From Rhizobium sp. WYCCWR10014 (GTDB lineage: Bacteria; Pseudomonadota; Alphaproteobacteria; Rhizobiales; Rhizobiaceae): DNA of 64,000 bases. The notes below the pieces were generated by a model, which searched no databases, was not told the DNA's origin, and saw only the letters and a program-made list of their open reading frames with translations. The position numbers and the translations under genes are program-made. Within the stretch, counting starts at the first letter, position 1, and every line of letters begins with the position of its first letter. Positions 9,693 through 19,851 of this stretch are shown here, in pieces. Where the stretch lies: assembly GCF_001657485.1 (NCBI RefSeq), contig NZ_LXFU01000036.1, forward strand, positions 51,832-115,831. The letters are read 5' to 3'.

Positions 9693-9982
9693 GTCTGACA
9701 ATCGTTTTCTGGCGGCCCGGAAAGGGCGCAACGGGCGTGAAATAGCTGGTGACGGAAGCGCTCGTATCCAAGCGCCAAAAACCCGGACCTTCCGGCCGCT
9801 TAGCGCGCGCGGAAGGCCGGGCCGATAATTCGCATCATCATTGCCAGCCGATATTTGGTCATCGCGCCGGTTCATAGGCGTTTTTGCCGGGAAAAGGAAG
9901 AGGCCGGCTTGCCACAACGGAAGCAATTGAAGATGGCGCCAAATGCGCATATATATTGGGGCAAGTGGCACAGAGGTTGGCA

Positions 9983-10393
9983 ATGCTCGGTTTTCTTCAG
10001 ACATCAGAATCGATGACCATACGTGAGCGCCTCGAGATCGCTTCGCACGGCTCCGTCCAGGTTTATGACGGAGCGATGGCATTGAAATTGACGGAGCTCG
10101 GCTTTTCCGTGGAGGAAATATATCGTTTCGTCGCACCGCGCCGAACTCTGGCGAGACGCAATGCAAACGGCGAGCCGCTGACGGTCGAGGAAAACGACGG
10201 CGCATTGCGTATCGTGCGGATTGCGGAGATGGCTAAGCGCATTTTCGGCGACGGAGCCGTTGCGTTCGATTGGCTGCGCAAGCCCAATCGCGGAATGGAC
10301 GGCATCGCGCCGATCGATCTGCTGGAATCGGAAACCGGCGCCCGCCTCGTCGAGCAGGCCCTGCACCAGATCGACCACGGGATTTACGTCTAG
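9983..10393 (+). CDS. DUF2384 (MbcA/ParS/Xre-type) antitoxin
   Basis: A 136-residue protein with the layout of antitoxins paired with RES toxins. An N-terminal helical DNA-binding-like part (about residues 25-60, [12 protein letters not shown]) is followed by a toxin-binding C-terminal domain. That domain carries the family pattern A-x-x-I-F-G-D-x-x-A-F-x-W-L-R-K-P-N and L-L-E-S-E-T-G-A. Start ATG 9983 follows the purine-rich AGAGG. Three nt separate it from the RES gene. By family knowledge it should neutralise the toxin and repress its own promoter. Confidence 0.88.
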   Translation: MLGFLQTSESMTIRERLEIASHGSVQVYDGAMALKLTELGFSVEEIYRFVAPRRTLARRNANGEPLTVEENDGALRIVRIAEMAKRIFGDGAVAFDWLRKPNRGMDGIAPIDLLESETGARLVEQALHQIDHGIYV

Positions 10394-10396
10394 GCG

Positions 10397-10831
10397 ATGA
10401 TCTTATGGCGTATCTCGAATTACGCCGATCTTTCCGGACGCGGCGGGCTGCTTGCGCCGGGACGATGGCATCATCAGGGAATTACCGTCGTCTATTGCTG
10501 TGATCACCCGTCGACTGCGCTCCTCGAAATTCTGGTACAGGTCGATCTGCATCAAATTCCGAGGGATTTTCAGCTCCTGAAAATCCATTGCCCGGACGAC
10601 ATCGAAGTCTTCGATATCGGGATCGATCCTGCCGCGATCAACCAGAGCAGCCTGACGCGCGACCGTGGCAGCAAATTACTGGAAGACAATGATTTCTGTC
10701 TCCTGCGCGTCCCATCGGCGATCATGCCAGAGGCTGCGAATATTCTTATCAACCCACGTCATCCGGACGCGTCGCGTCTGACAATCGAAAAAACGATCCG
10801 CTATCCTTTCGACAGCCGGCTATTGCGCTGA
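10397..10831 (+). CDS. RES-domain toxin (NAD+-consuming)
   Basis: A 144-residue RES-family protein. The conserved Arg (R5 or R23, in W-R-I and G-R-W), Glu44 (L-L-E-I-L) and Ser107 (R-V-P-S-A-I) that name the family are present. Characterised RES toxins degrade NAD+. The ATG lies 3 nt after the antitoxin stop, so the two genes are a coupled type II toxin-antitoxin operon. Its 3' end overlaps the convergent ribF gene by 12 nt. All motif residues look intact, so the toxin is probably functional. Confidence 0.9.
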   Translation: MILWRISNYADLSGRGGLLAPGRWHHQGITVVYCCDHPSTALLEILVQVDLHQIPRDFQLLKIHCPDDIEVFDIGIDPAAINQSSLTRDRGSKLLEDNDFCLLRVPSAIMPEAANILINPRHPDASRLTIEKTIRYPFDSRLLR

Positions 10832-11812
10832 GGAAAAGCACAGTTTCCGATCAAGCGCACCGAGCGGCGTAACGCCGGCAAGCAGTGCCCTCGCCTCTTC
10901 CTCATCGCGTTTGATCTGCGCGACGAGCGGATCGAGGCCGTCGAATTTCAGCTCGGGGCGGAGATAGCCGAAGAAGGAGACGGAGCATAGCTCACCGTAG
11001 AGATCGCCGCTGAAATCGAAAAGATAGGTTTCGAGCAGCGGCGCGCCGTTTTCCGTCACCGTCGGGCGGCGGCCGTAGCTTGCGACGGCATCGTGGAGCG
11101 TGCCGTCCTGGCGGCGGAAGCGGACGGCGTAGATGCCGGCGGCAAGATCGACCTCCGGCGGCAGGCGCATGTTGGCCGTGGGAAAACCCAGCTGCCGGCC
11201 GAGCTTTTCGCCATCGATCACCTCGGCTTCCACCGTATAGCGGTAACCCAGCATGCCAGCGACTTCGCTGACGCTGCCCTCCTTCAGGAGCGCGCGGATA
11301 TGGCTCGAAGAGACGACATCGGCGTTTTCGTCGCGGAAGGCATCGATCAGGGTGACGCCGAAGCCGTAGGTATGGCCGGCATTCATCAGGAAGGCCGGAC
11401 CGCCCTCGCGGCCGCGGCCAAAATGGAAATCGAAGCCGGTGACGACTTCGGAGGCGCCGAGCCAATCCTTCAGGATCGAATGGATGAAATCATCGGCCGA
11501 GCGCTGCGAGAATTCGTAGTCGAAGGGATATTCGATGACCGCGCTGAAGCCCAACGTTTCCAGGATACGGGCCTTCAGGGGCGCCGGCGTCAGCCGGAAG
11601 ACCGGTGTCTGCGGCCGGAAGACCGTACGCGGATGCGGCTCGAAGGTCAGCACCAGAGCGGGGATACCGCGCGCCTTGGAGATTTCGAGCGCGCGGTTCA
11701 ACACCGACTGGTGGCCGCGGTGCACGCCGTCGAAATTGCCGATGGCAATGACGCCGCCCTTCAGATGGGCGGGCAAGGGTTCCCGGGTTTCATTGCGGTG
11801 GAAGACGGTCAT
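10820..11812 (-). CDS. ribF: Bifunctional riboflavin kinase / FAD synthetase
   Basis: A 330-residue enzyme that makes FMN and then FAD from riboflavin. The N-terminal FAD synthetase domain carries G-N-F-D-G-V-H-R-G-H (residues 25-34) and a later S-S-S-H-I-R. The C-terminal riboflavin kinase domain has G-x-x-L-G-F-P-T-A-N and G-I-Y-A-V. ATG 11812 (M-T-V-F-H-R-N-E-T) is preferred to upstream in-frame codons at 11830 and 11851, which would add a non-conserved leader. It lies 31 nt after the HAD hydrolase gene, so the two are probably co-transcribed. Confidence 0.95.
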   Translation of the reverse strand: MTVFHRNETREPLPAHLKGGVIAIGNFDGVHRGHQSVLNRALEISKARGIPALVLTFEPHPRTVFRPQTPVFRLTPAPLKARILETLGFSAVIEYPFDYEFSQRSADDFIHSILKDWLGASEVVTGFDFHFGRGREGGPAFLMNAGHTYGFGVTLIDAFRDENADVVSSSHIRALLKEGSVSEVAGMLGYRYTVEAEVIDGEKLGRQLGFPTANMRLPPEVDLAAGIYAVRFRRQDGTLHDAVASYGRRPTVTENGAPLLETYLFDFSGDLYGELCSVSFFGYLRPELKFDGLDPLVAQIKRDEEEARALLAGVTPLGALDRKLCFSSAQ

Positions 11813-11843
11813 CGGCTGGCTTCTCTTCATGCAAGGCGTGTCT

Positions 11844-12692
11844 TCATGCAAGGCGGGGCATCCACCACTTCGGCGCGGCGTTTTCCCGTTCGAGATAGGC
11901 GTTGAGGATCGCCTCGTCGGTCTCGCCGTTGAGAGTATATTCCTTAGCGTGGATACCGCCGCTGATGTAGAGAAGGTCGAGGCCGTAATTCAAGGCGCCG
12001 CGCACATCGGTCGGCATGCCGTCGCCGATCGCCAGCACGCGCTCGACCGGGAAATCGCCGCGAAGCTCGCGGGCAGCGGCCAGCGTCGCCTCGTAGATCG
12101 GCCGGTGCGGCTTGCCGGCGATGCGGGTGCTGCCGCCAAGCTGCTCGTAATAGGCGGCCATGGCGCCGGCGCAGGGGATGATGCGATGGCCGCGCTCGAC
12201 GATGAGGTCGGGATTGGCGCAGATCATCGGCACGTCGCGGGCTTTGAAATCGAGAAGCATGTCGGTGTAATCCTCCGGCTTCTCCGTCTCGTCGTCGAAA
12301 AAGCCGGTGCAGACCAGCGATTGCGCTTCGCCCGCCGGCCGGCGCTCGACGCCAATGCCTTCGAGAAGCGCCTTGTCGCGCTCGGGGCCGAGCAGGAAGA
12401 CGGTCTTTGGCCCTTCGGCGATCAAGCCGCGCGTGACGTCGCCAGAGGTGACGATCCTGTCATAGGCGCTGTCGGGAACGCCGATCTGGCGCAGTTGCTC
12501 GACCACCTGCCAGGAAAGGCGCGGCGAATTGGTGATGAGGACGACGGCGACGCCGCTTTCGCGTGCCGCTTCAAGGGCTGCGGCCGCCTTCGGGAACGGA
12601 TCGACGCCGTTGTGAACGACGCCCCAGACATCGCAGAGCACCACATCATAGCGACCTGATATCTCCGAGAAGTTTTCTATCCGCTTGGCCAT
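11844..12692 (-). CDS. TIGR01459-family HAD-type hydrolase
   Basis: A 282-residue HAD-superfamily phosphatase of the NagD/TIGR01459 kind. Motif I is C-D-V-W-G-V-V-H-N-G (Asp21), followed by motif II I-T-N-S-P-R and a C-terminal motif G-D-G-M-P-T-D. Start ATG 12692 gives the usual family N-terminus; the open frame continues upstream but looks non-coding. The usual neighbour in rhizobia is ribF, as here. The substrate is unknown; pyridoxal phosphate or nucleotide phosphatase activity is possible by family. Confidence 0.9.
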   Translation of the reverse strand: MAKRIENFSEISGRYDVVLCDVWGVVHNGVDPFPKAAAALEAARESGVAVVLITNSPRLSWQVVEQLRQIGVPDSAYDRIVTSGDVTRGLIAEGPKTVFLLGPERDKALLEGIGVERRPAGEAQSLVCTGFFDDETEKPEDYTDMLLDFKARDVPMICANPDLIVERGHRIIPCAGAMAAYYEQLGGSTRIAGKPHRPIYEATLAAARELRGDFPVERVLAIGDGMPTDVRGALNYGLDLLYISGGIHAKEYTLNGETDEAILNAYLERENAAPKWWMPRLA

Positions 12693-12960
12693 TCCGATTT
12701 CCCGATTTGCTTCAGTCACCGGTGACATTGCAAAGGCGTAAGACGATGGCAAGGCATTTTCTTCGCCGCCGGGCCAATGCGTAGAGCTCGAACGGCGATC
12801 CGGCGGAGCGGCAGAGGGTTTTGACGATTATCCTGAAGCGGCAGATCGCCGACGGCGGACAAGTTCGGCAAAGTTCGCCTGCGCCCGGGTTTCGGCCGCG
12901 ATCTCCGACTATTCTCCGGTCTCTTCACAATTCCGGCACAAAAATTCGTGATTGCTCTCA

Positions 12961-13023
12961 TTGACTCCTCCGGGAGCCATCCCTAAATGCTCGTCGCTAG
13001 CACTCACCGCAAGGGAGTGCTAA
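12961..13023 (+). promoter_or_regulatory. groESL promoter region with CIRCE (HrcA) operator
   Basis: The inverted repeat CTAGCACTC (12997-13005), nine spacer bases and GAGTGCTAA (13015-13023) matches the CIRCE consensus TTAGCACTC-N9-GAGTGCTAA with one mismatch in the left arm. HrcA should bind here and repress groES-groEL. TTGACT at 12961 with CCTAAA about 15 nt later could be the core promoter, possibly heat-shock sigma dependent; that part is inferred. The rest of the 390-nt gap back to the HAD gene shows no convincing gene. Confidence 0.9.
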
Positions 13024-13081
13024 CATCTATCCATGTGGGCCACTCCGGTCCGCGAATGTCATTCGATCGAGGGATTAGACA

Positions 13082-13378
13082 ATGGCAAGCACCAACTTCC
13101 GCCCCCTTCACGACCGCGTCGTTGTTCGCCGCGTTGAGTCCGAAGCCAAGACCAAGGGCGGCATCATCATTCCCGATACCGCCAAGGAAAAGCCGCAGGA
13201 AGGCGAAATCGTCGCCGTCGGCTCCGGCGCGCGCGATGAGTCCGGCAAGGTCGTCGCACTCGACGTCAAGGCTGGCGACCGCATCCTGTTCGGCAAGTGG
13301 TCCGGCACCGAAGTCAAGATCGACGGCGAAGACCTTCTGATCATGAAGGAAGCCGACATCATGGGCATCATCGGCTGA
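13082..13378 (+). CDS. groES: Co-chaperonin GroES (Cpn10)
   Basis: A 98-residue GroES. The N-terminus [12 protein letters not shown], the mobile loop G-G-I-I-I-P-D and the C-terminal I-M-K-E-A-D-I-M-G are all typical. It forms the heptameric lid of the GroEL chamber. It is the first gene of the groESL operon, 58 nt after the CIRCE operator, with groEL following after 72 nt. Confidence 0.98.
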   Translation: MASTNFRPLHDRVVVRRVESEAKTKGGIIIPDTAKEKPQEGEIVAVGSGARDESGKVVALDVKAGDRILFGKWSGTEVKIDGEDLLIMKEADIMGIIG

Positions 13379-13408
13379 TCGGCCGACCTGCTTTCCCGAA
13401 ATGGCTGA

Positions 13409-15201
<1,793 letters not shown>

Positions 15202-15241
15202 AAAGCCATCACTGACGACCATTCCGGCATCCGGAAATAGG

Positions 15242-15272
15242 AAGGGCGGCCCTCGGGTCGCCCTTTTCTTTT
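15242..15272 (+). terminator. Rho-independent terminator of groESL
   Basis: A GC-rich stem AAGGGCG(G)CC / GG(T)CGCCCTT with one wobble pair and a short loop is followed by the T-rich TTTTCTTTT. It lies 148 nt past the groEL stop, beyond the duplicated gene tail. Confidence 0.88.
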
Positions 15273-15828
15273 GCCCAATGCGATTCGAGGCGCGGCACAC
15301 TGATTGGCATAGCCGACGAAACGTTTGTCTGGCTCCCTGTTGCAGCCCCTGGGCGCGAAGCTTGCGCCAGGCTTGCGTTGCCCCGCGTCTTTCTCAACCG
15401 ACCGACATGCGAGAGATCACTGCGTTATGGCAAGATTTCCGGGCTCACGCGGAGTGAAAACGCTTCCAAAGCTCTCAAGGACGATCTTCCGATGCTGTTT
15501 CTCACAAAATCGCACGCAAATACGGACACCGCGGGAAAGGAGGCGACTGCGAATACCCCTTAAAAAGCCGTTGCCGTTTGTCCAAAAGCTCCTATAAATC
15601 CGCGCTGCAATTAAAGCGCGCCCGGCGATAATTTTTCGCCAATAGACGAGGCCGGAGCGCGGAAGACGATACGTGAACGTTCGGCTTCGAAGGGCTCCGG
15701 TTACGGAGGCCAGATGGCCGTGGCAATAATCGCCGAAGCGCGAGCATCATGCCCGCTGCTGCGTGATCCTGTTTCTTTGTGTTTGCCGAGCGTGCGGCGG
15801 AAGAGCCGCATCCGAACGGGAGAACGCC
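15273..15828. other. Gap without a recognisable gene
   Basis: About 555 nt between the groESL terminator and the PAS-like gene. One short plus-strand frame ending at 15563 reads as possible protein (ending K-E-A-T-A-N-T-P) but has no good ribosome binding site or recognised homologue. No tRNA, repeat or clear promoter was seen apart from what must drive the next gene. Confidence 0.4.
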
Positions 15829-16266
15829 TTGTTTAAGATCGCCAGAGCCAATGCAGCCGTACCTTTGACGCCCGGCTCGTTTGATGACGCCAATCAAATG
15901 TTGGCGCAGTTTTCCGTTTCCGAAGCCTGGACTGGAGATTTTTCGAGCGGCATGCTCCATCTCGGCGAGTGGGGCGCGATGCTGCACGGCCTCGCCGCAC
16001 AGGAATGCGGACTGCTCAGCCTGATCCGCTGCTATGATGCCAAGGACCGCAGCCACATATTGGAGCTGTTTGAACAGGCGGCGACGCGCTGCTCCTCCTT
16101 CTGTTATTCGACGACGATCATCATGCCCAACGGCTTTCGTCAGCCGTTGTTCTGCATGGGTGAGTCGAACGGGCTTGAGCAGAAATACAGCGGCAGCATG
16201 GTCGGCGTCTTCATCTTTCCGCGCTTCAAGCTGGAAGGCGCGAGGCAGATCACAAGCCGGCGATAA
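15829..16266 (+). CDS. Hypothetical PAS-like protein
   Basis: A 145-residue protein if started at TTG 15829, which has GGGAG about 7 nt upstream. A longer frame from GTG 15763 is possible but its Cys-rich leader looks non-coding. The middle part (D-A-K-D-R-S-H-I-L-E-L-F-E-Q-A, then a strand pattern and M-P-N-G) resembles the second half of a PAS sensor fold. No output domain follows, so it may be a stand-alone sensor or partner protein. The similarity was judged by eye. Confidence 0.55.
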   Translation: MFKIARANAAVPLTPGSFDDANQMLAQFSVSEAWTGDFSSGMLHLGEWGAMLHGLAAQECGLLSLIRCYDAKDRSHILELFEQAATRCSSFCYSTTIIMPNGFRQPLFCMGESNGLEQKYSGSMVGVFIFPRFKLEGARQITSRR

Positions 16267-16286
16267 GGCTGGAAGAGCAAATCAAC

Positions 16287-16318
16287 GGCCGCCCCCGACG
16301 TCTTCGAGGGCGGCCTTT
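16287..16318 (+). terminator. Rho-independent terminator
   Basis: An 8-bp perfect stem GGCCGCCC (16287-16294) / GGGCGGCC (16308-16315) followed by TTT. It lies between the convergent PAS-like gene and the glutathione transferase gene and may serve both. Confidence 0.85.
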
Positions 16319-16340
16319 CTACATTCCGGCGATCCGTCCG

Positions 16341-17051
16341 TTACTCCGGCTTGACCGGGATGTTGAGGCCCCTGGCACTTGCCGGACGGGCGATGCAGCG
16401 CTCCAGCCAATCCGAGATGGCGGGAAATTTCGCATATTCGAGCACCTCGCGGCCGCCATAGAAGATATCGGCGCCGCGAACCCAGGTGAAGGTGGTGATG
16501 TCGGCGATCGTATACTGATCGCCCATGATCCACTGACGACCCTTCAGCCGACCTTCGAGCACGCCGAGCAGCCGTTTGGATTCATCGCGATAACGCTCCA
16601 CCGGGTAGGAATTGTTGGCGACCTTATCGGCGGCGAATTTGTGGAAATGGCCGAACTGGCCGAACATCGGGCCGATGCCCGCCATCTGGAAAAACACCCA
16701 TTGGATGGTTTCGTAGCGGCCGGCGGCATCGGCAGGGATGAGCTTGCCGGTTTTTTCGGCGAGATAAAGCAGGATGGCGCCGGATTCAAAAAGGCCGATC
16801 GGCTTCCCGTCCGGACCGTTCGGATCGATGATTGCCGGAATGCGGCCGTTCGGATTGAGAGATTCGAATTCCGGCGACTTCTGCTCGTTGGCGGCGAAGG
16901 AAATATAATGCGGCTCATAGGCGAGACCGAGCTCTTCGAGGGCGACGGAGACCTTCACCCCATTCGGCGTCTGCAGGGAATAGAGCTGGATGATATCGGG
17001 ATTCTTCGCCGGCCAGCGTGTCGTGATCGGAAATGCGGAAAGATCTGCCAT
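16341..17051 (-). CDS. Glutathione S-transferase family protein (YghU/Ure2p-like)
   Basis: A 236-residue GST. The N-terminal thioredoxin-like domain has L-Y-S-L-Q-T-P-N-G-V-K-V, then N-P-N-G-R-I-P-A and E-S-G-A-I-L, the glutathione gamma-Glu site. An all-helical C-terminal domain follows, with Y-T-I-A-D-I-T-T-F. The T-P-N-G loop is typical of YghU/Ure2p-type disulfide-bond oxidoreductases. ATG 17051 (M-A-D-L-S-A-F-P-I) is chosen; ATG 17063 is also possible. The physiological substrate is unknown. Confidence 0.88.
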   Translation of the reverse strand: MADLSAFPITTRWPAKNPDIIQLYSLQTPNGVKVSVALEELGLAYEPHYISFAANEQKSPEFESLNPNGRIPAIIDPNGPDGKPIGLFESGAILLYLAEKTGKLIPADAAGRYETIQWVFFQMAGIGPMFGQFGHFHKFAADKVANNSYPVERYRDESKRLLGVLEGRLKGRQWIMGDQYTIADITTFTWVRGADIFYGGREVLEYAKFPAISDWLERCIARPASARGLNIPVKPE

Positions 17052-17365
17052 CGGATTCTCCATGTTGGGCGCCGACCATAAAAGACCGGGCTCGGCAAAG
17101 GCAAGCGGGGGACGGCCAATGCATGTCGCCCAAAAGTGCGCAGCGGTTTTGGGAAAACGACATGCATGACAACAAAGATCTAGGCGCGTCGCATGAATCC
17201 GGTCGAACGCGACGCGCTTTGGAGATCGTTCCATATTAGTGAACGAAGTGTCCCCTTTCGTTTATCTTTCCACAACGCAAGAAAAGAGCGACATAGAGGC
17301 ATCCGAGGTCGAACCGGTGCCGGGGCACCAAGATCTCCAAAGTCCTTGAAACGGAGACAACATCC

Positions 17366-17779
17366 ATGTCCAACGTCATCATCCTGATTGCCCGCATTCT
17401 TCTGTCTTTCATGTTCATCCTTTCCGGCTTCATGAAGCTCACCGATCCTGCCGGTACTGCGGGCATGATCGCCGGTGCCGGCCTGCCGGCAGCAACCCTG
17501 CTGGCCTATGTCGCAGGCCTTTTCGAACTGCTGGCCGGCCTTGCGGTTCTCACAGGCTTCCAGGTCCGTATTGCCGGCTGGCTGCTCGCCGCCTTCTGTG
17601 TCTTCACGGGCATTGCCTTCCACCTGCCCTACGCGAGTGGCACGGAACTCGTGAACATTCTCAACCAGATCATGGTCATGAAGAATATCACGCTGGCCGG
17701 CGCGTACATACTGCTCGCCACCGTCGGTGCCGGCGCCTACTCGCTCGACGCCCGCCGCGGCGCTTACGCAACTGCCTGA
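17366..17779 (+). CDS. DoxX family membrane protein
   Basis: A 137-residue protein with four predicted membrane helices. It has the DoxX pattern: an N-terminal helix with R-I-L-L-S-F-M-F-I-L-S-G, then K-L-T-D-P, and the second-helix G-L-F-E-L-L-A-G-L. Related proteins are membrane components of quinone oxidoreductase or oxidative stress systems, but most are uncharacterised. The gene is monocistronic, with a strong terminator after it. Confidence 0.88.
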   Translation: MSNVIILIARILLSFMFILSGFMKLTDPAGTAGMIAGAGLPAATLLAYVAGLFELLAGLAVLTGFQVRIAGWLLAAFCVFTGIAFHLPYASGTELVNILNQIMVMKNITLAGAYILLATVGAGAYSLDARRGAYATA

Positions 17780-17811
17780 CACCAGCAGACATCCTCCCAG
17801 AAACAGAAATA

Positions 17812-17840
17812 CCCGCCGTCATCCGACGGCGGGTTTTCTT
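17812..17840 (+). terminator. Rho-independent terminator of the doxX-like gene
   Basis: A perfect 9-bp stem CCCGCCGTC / GACGGCGGG with a 4-nt loop, followed by TTTTCTT. It lies 33 nt past the stop codon and could also act on the convergent hisG transcript. Confidence 0.93.
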
Positions 17841-17860
17841 ATGCCTTGGCAGCCGGGATA

Positions 17861-18556
17861 TCAGAGGGCGGCGCGCACCGCCTCGATGATGGCCTGCACA
17901 GCGGGTTCGCCGGCATGGCTTTCCTTGCGGGCGCGCACGAGGCAGGCCTGCGAATGCAGGATGACGCCGTCCTGGAGCACCTTCAGGTGGTTGGCGCGCA
18001 GCGTCGAGCCGGTGGAGGTGATATCGACGATGATATCGGCCGAGCCGGCGGCGGGAGCGCCCTCGGTGGCGCCCAGGCTTTCGACGATGCGATAAAGCTG
18101 GATGCCGTGCTGGCTCGAAAAAAACTGCTGGGTCAACCGCCAGTATTTGGTGGCAATGGCAAGGCGTCTGGAGTGGCGGGCGCGGAAATCGGCGGCGACA
18201 TCGACGAGATCGGCCATGGTGTCGACATCGAGCCAGATCTCCGGCACGGCAACAACGACATCGGCATGGCCGAAGCCGAGCCGGGCGCAGAATTCGACAC
18301 GCTTGTCGACCTCGGCAAAACCTTCCCGCATCAGATCTTCGCCGGTGACACCGAAATCGACGGTGCCGTTGCCGATTTCACGGGAGATTTCGGAAGCCGA
18401 AAGGAAGGCGATTTCCACATCGTCCCAGCCTTCGACGCGGCCGCGATAGGAGCGATCGTTGCCGACCGCCGAGATCGTCATGCCGGCACGTTCGAAGATC
18501 GCCGAAGCGTCCTCCTTCATCCGGCCCTTGGAGGGAAGCGCGATGGTGATGGTCAT
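17861..18556 (-). CDS. hisG: ATP phosphoribosyltransferase, short (HisZ-dependent) form
   Basis: A 231-residue catalytic subunit for the first step of histidine synthesis, joining ATP and PRPP. The N-terminus (I-A-L-P-S-K-G-R-M) and the PRPP loop region ([14 protein letters not shown]) are clear. The C-terminal regulatory domain of long HisG is absent, consistent with the hisZ gene directly upstream. Its ATG overlaps the hisZ stop by 4 nt, which implies translational coupling. Confidence 0.96.
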   Translation of the reverse strand: MTITIALPSKGRMKEDASAIFERAGMTISAVGNDRSYRGRVEGWDDVEIAFLSASEISREIGNGTVDFGVTGEDLMREGFAEVDKRVEFCARLGFGHADVVVAVPEIWLDVDTMADLVDVAADFRARHSRRLAIATKYWRLTQQFFSSQHGIQLYRIVESLGATEGAPAAGSADIIVDITSTGSTLRANHLKVLQDGVILHSQACLVRARKESHAGEPAVQAIIEAVRAAL

Positions 18557-19674
18557 GCGGCTGCCCTTTCGGTTTCGATGCGGTCGAGCCAGAAGGAGAA
18601 GCCGACGGCCGGGATGCGGTCCGTCGCACCGAGGAAGGTCAGGAGCCGATCGAAGCGGCCGCCGCCGGCCAGCACCGCGGTCGAGCCTTCCACCGTCACC
18701 TCGAAGACGAGGCCTGTGTAATAGTCGAGCGGCCGTCCGAAGGCGGCGCGGTAGTCGAGGCAGGAAAGATCGACGCCGGCATTGGAAAGCGCTGCAACGC
18801 GGCCATTGAAGCGGGCGAGCGCGTTGCCGAGTTTCAGCCCGGCAGCATCAGCGAAACCGGAAAGGGCCGCGGACGCATTGACGAGCGGCACGTCGAGCGA
18901 CAGGAACTCTTCCAGCACATGGAAGGCGGCATCGTCCAGGCGCGTTTCCGACAGGATGAGCTTTTCCTTGAGCCTTCGGGCGATCTCCAGAGCCGAGCGG
19001 CCGGCATTCGTCGAATAGCCGGTCTTCTGCATCTCCCGCTCGAGATAGGCGACCAGCGCCTGCTCGTCGCCCGATGCGACGAGCCTGGCGATATCGTCGT
19101 CCAGCCCGGTGACGAATTGCGGGCTGACGAGGCTGGCAAGCAGCGCTTCCAGCTGCGTCATATTGCCGAAGGCGTGGATCAGGCGCTTCTGCCAGCCGAG
19201 CGGCAGCCCGAGCGCCTGGACGACAGCCTCGAACACTGCCTGGTCGCCCAATGTCACGGCTAAGCGCCGGCCCGGCAGCAGGCGGGCGAGAATGCCGGTG
19301 GCATCGCCGATGGCGCGGGCGTCGGCGTTTGACAGGTCGATATCGCCAAGATCCTCGATGCCGGCCTGATAGAATTCATTGGCGCCGTCGCGACGCTGGC
19401 GAAAAACCTCGCCGAGATAGGCGTAGCGCTTCGGCGTGCCGGTCGCCGTCTCGATGTGGCGCAGACAGACGGGAATGGTGAACTCGGGACGCAGGCAGAG
19501 GCTGGCGCCGGTTTCGCTCTCCGTCATGAAAATACGGCGGCGCAGATCCTCGCCGGCGATATCCAGGAAAGGTTCGGCCGGCTGAATGACAGGCGTATCG
19601 ATACGCTCGGCGTTGCGCTCGATGAATTCGGCAATGAGGTCGTTGGCGAATTCGGGGAGATTGATCAGGGGCAT
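18553..19674 (-). CDS. hisZ: ATP phosphoribosyltransferase regulatory subunit
   Basis: A 373-residue HisRS-like protein that forms a hetero-octamer with short HisG and gives histidine feedback control. It resembles the class II synthetase core ([11 protein letters not shown] and [12 protein letters not shown]) but lacks the anticodon-binding domain. ATG 19674 (M-P-L-I-N-L-P-E-F) is the natural start; the frame continues upstream through repeat DNA and should not be used. It belongs to the hisS-hisZ-hisG unit. Confidence 0.94.
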   Translation of the reverse strand: MPLINLPEFANDLIAEFIERNAERIDTPVIQPAEPFLDIAGEDLRRRIFMTESETGASLCLRPEFTIPVCLRHIETATGTPKRYAYLGEVFRQRRDGANEFYQAGIEDLGDIDLSNADARAIGDATGILARLLPGRRLAVTLGDQAVFEAVVQALGLPLGWQKRLIHAFGNMTQLEALLASLVSPQFVTGLDDDIARLVASGDEQALVAYLEREMQKTGYSTNAGRSALEIARRLKEKLILSETRLDDAAFHVLEEFLSLDVPLVNASAALSGFADAAGLKLGNALARFNGRVAALSNAGVDLSCLDYRAAFGRPLDYYTGLVFEVTVEGSTAVLAGGGRFDRLLTFLGATDRIPAVGFSFWLDRIETERAAA

Positions 19675-19691
19675 TGTGTCGCTCCTGGGAA

Positions 19692-19850
19692 AAGTCCCCT
19701 CCCCAACCCCTCCCCACAGGGGGGAGGGACTAACTCGGAGCACTCATCCAGTGAAGTCAGAATCGTTGGAACGTGGGCAAAAATTGTTTTGGGCAGGACT
19801 GCGCTGCGGAAAGCCCCTCCCCCTTGTGGGGAGGGGTTGGGGAGGGGTTT
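19692..19850. repeat. Inverted repeat of CCCCTCCCC type between hisS and hisZ
   Basis: The left arm (19692-19732, AAGTCCCCTCCCCAACCCC and on) and right arm (19811-19850, the same motif reversed) are about 40 nt each and nearly complementary. They are separated by about 80 nt. The right arm abuts the hisS stop codon. Each arm also contains its own small hairpin (CCCCTCC...GGAGGGG). This looks like a dispersed palindromic repeat and could partly attenuate hisZG transcription. Confidence 0.85.
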
Positions 19851-19851
19851 G

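Noticed and set aside
12716..12961. 81-codon minus-strand open frame upstream of groES
   Set aside because: Arg/Pro-rich translation, no ribosome binding site, and it lies in the promoter region between divergent genes.
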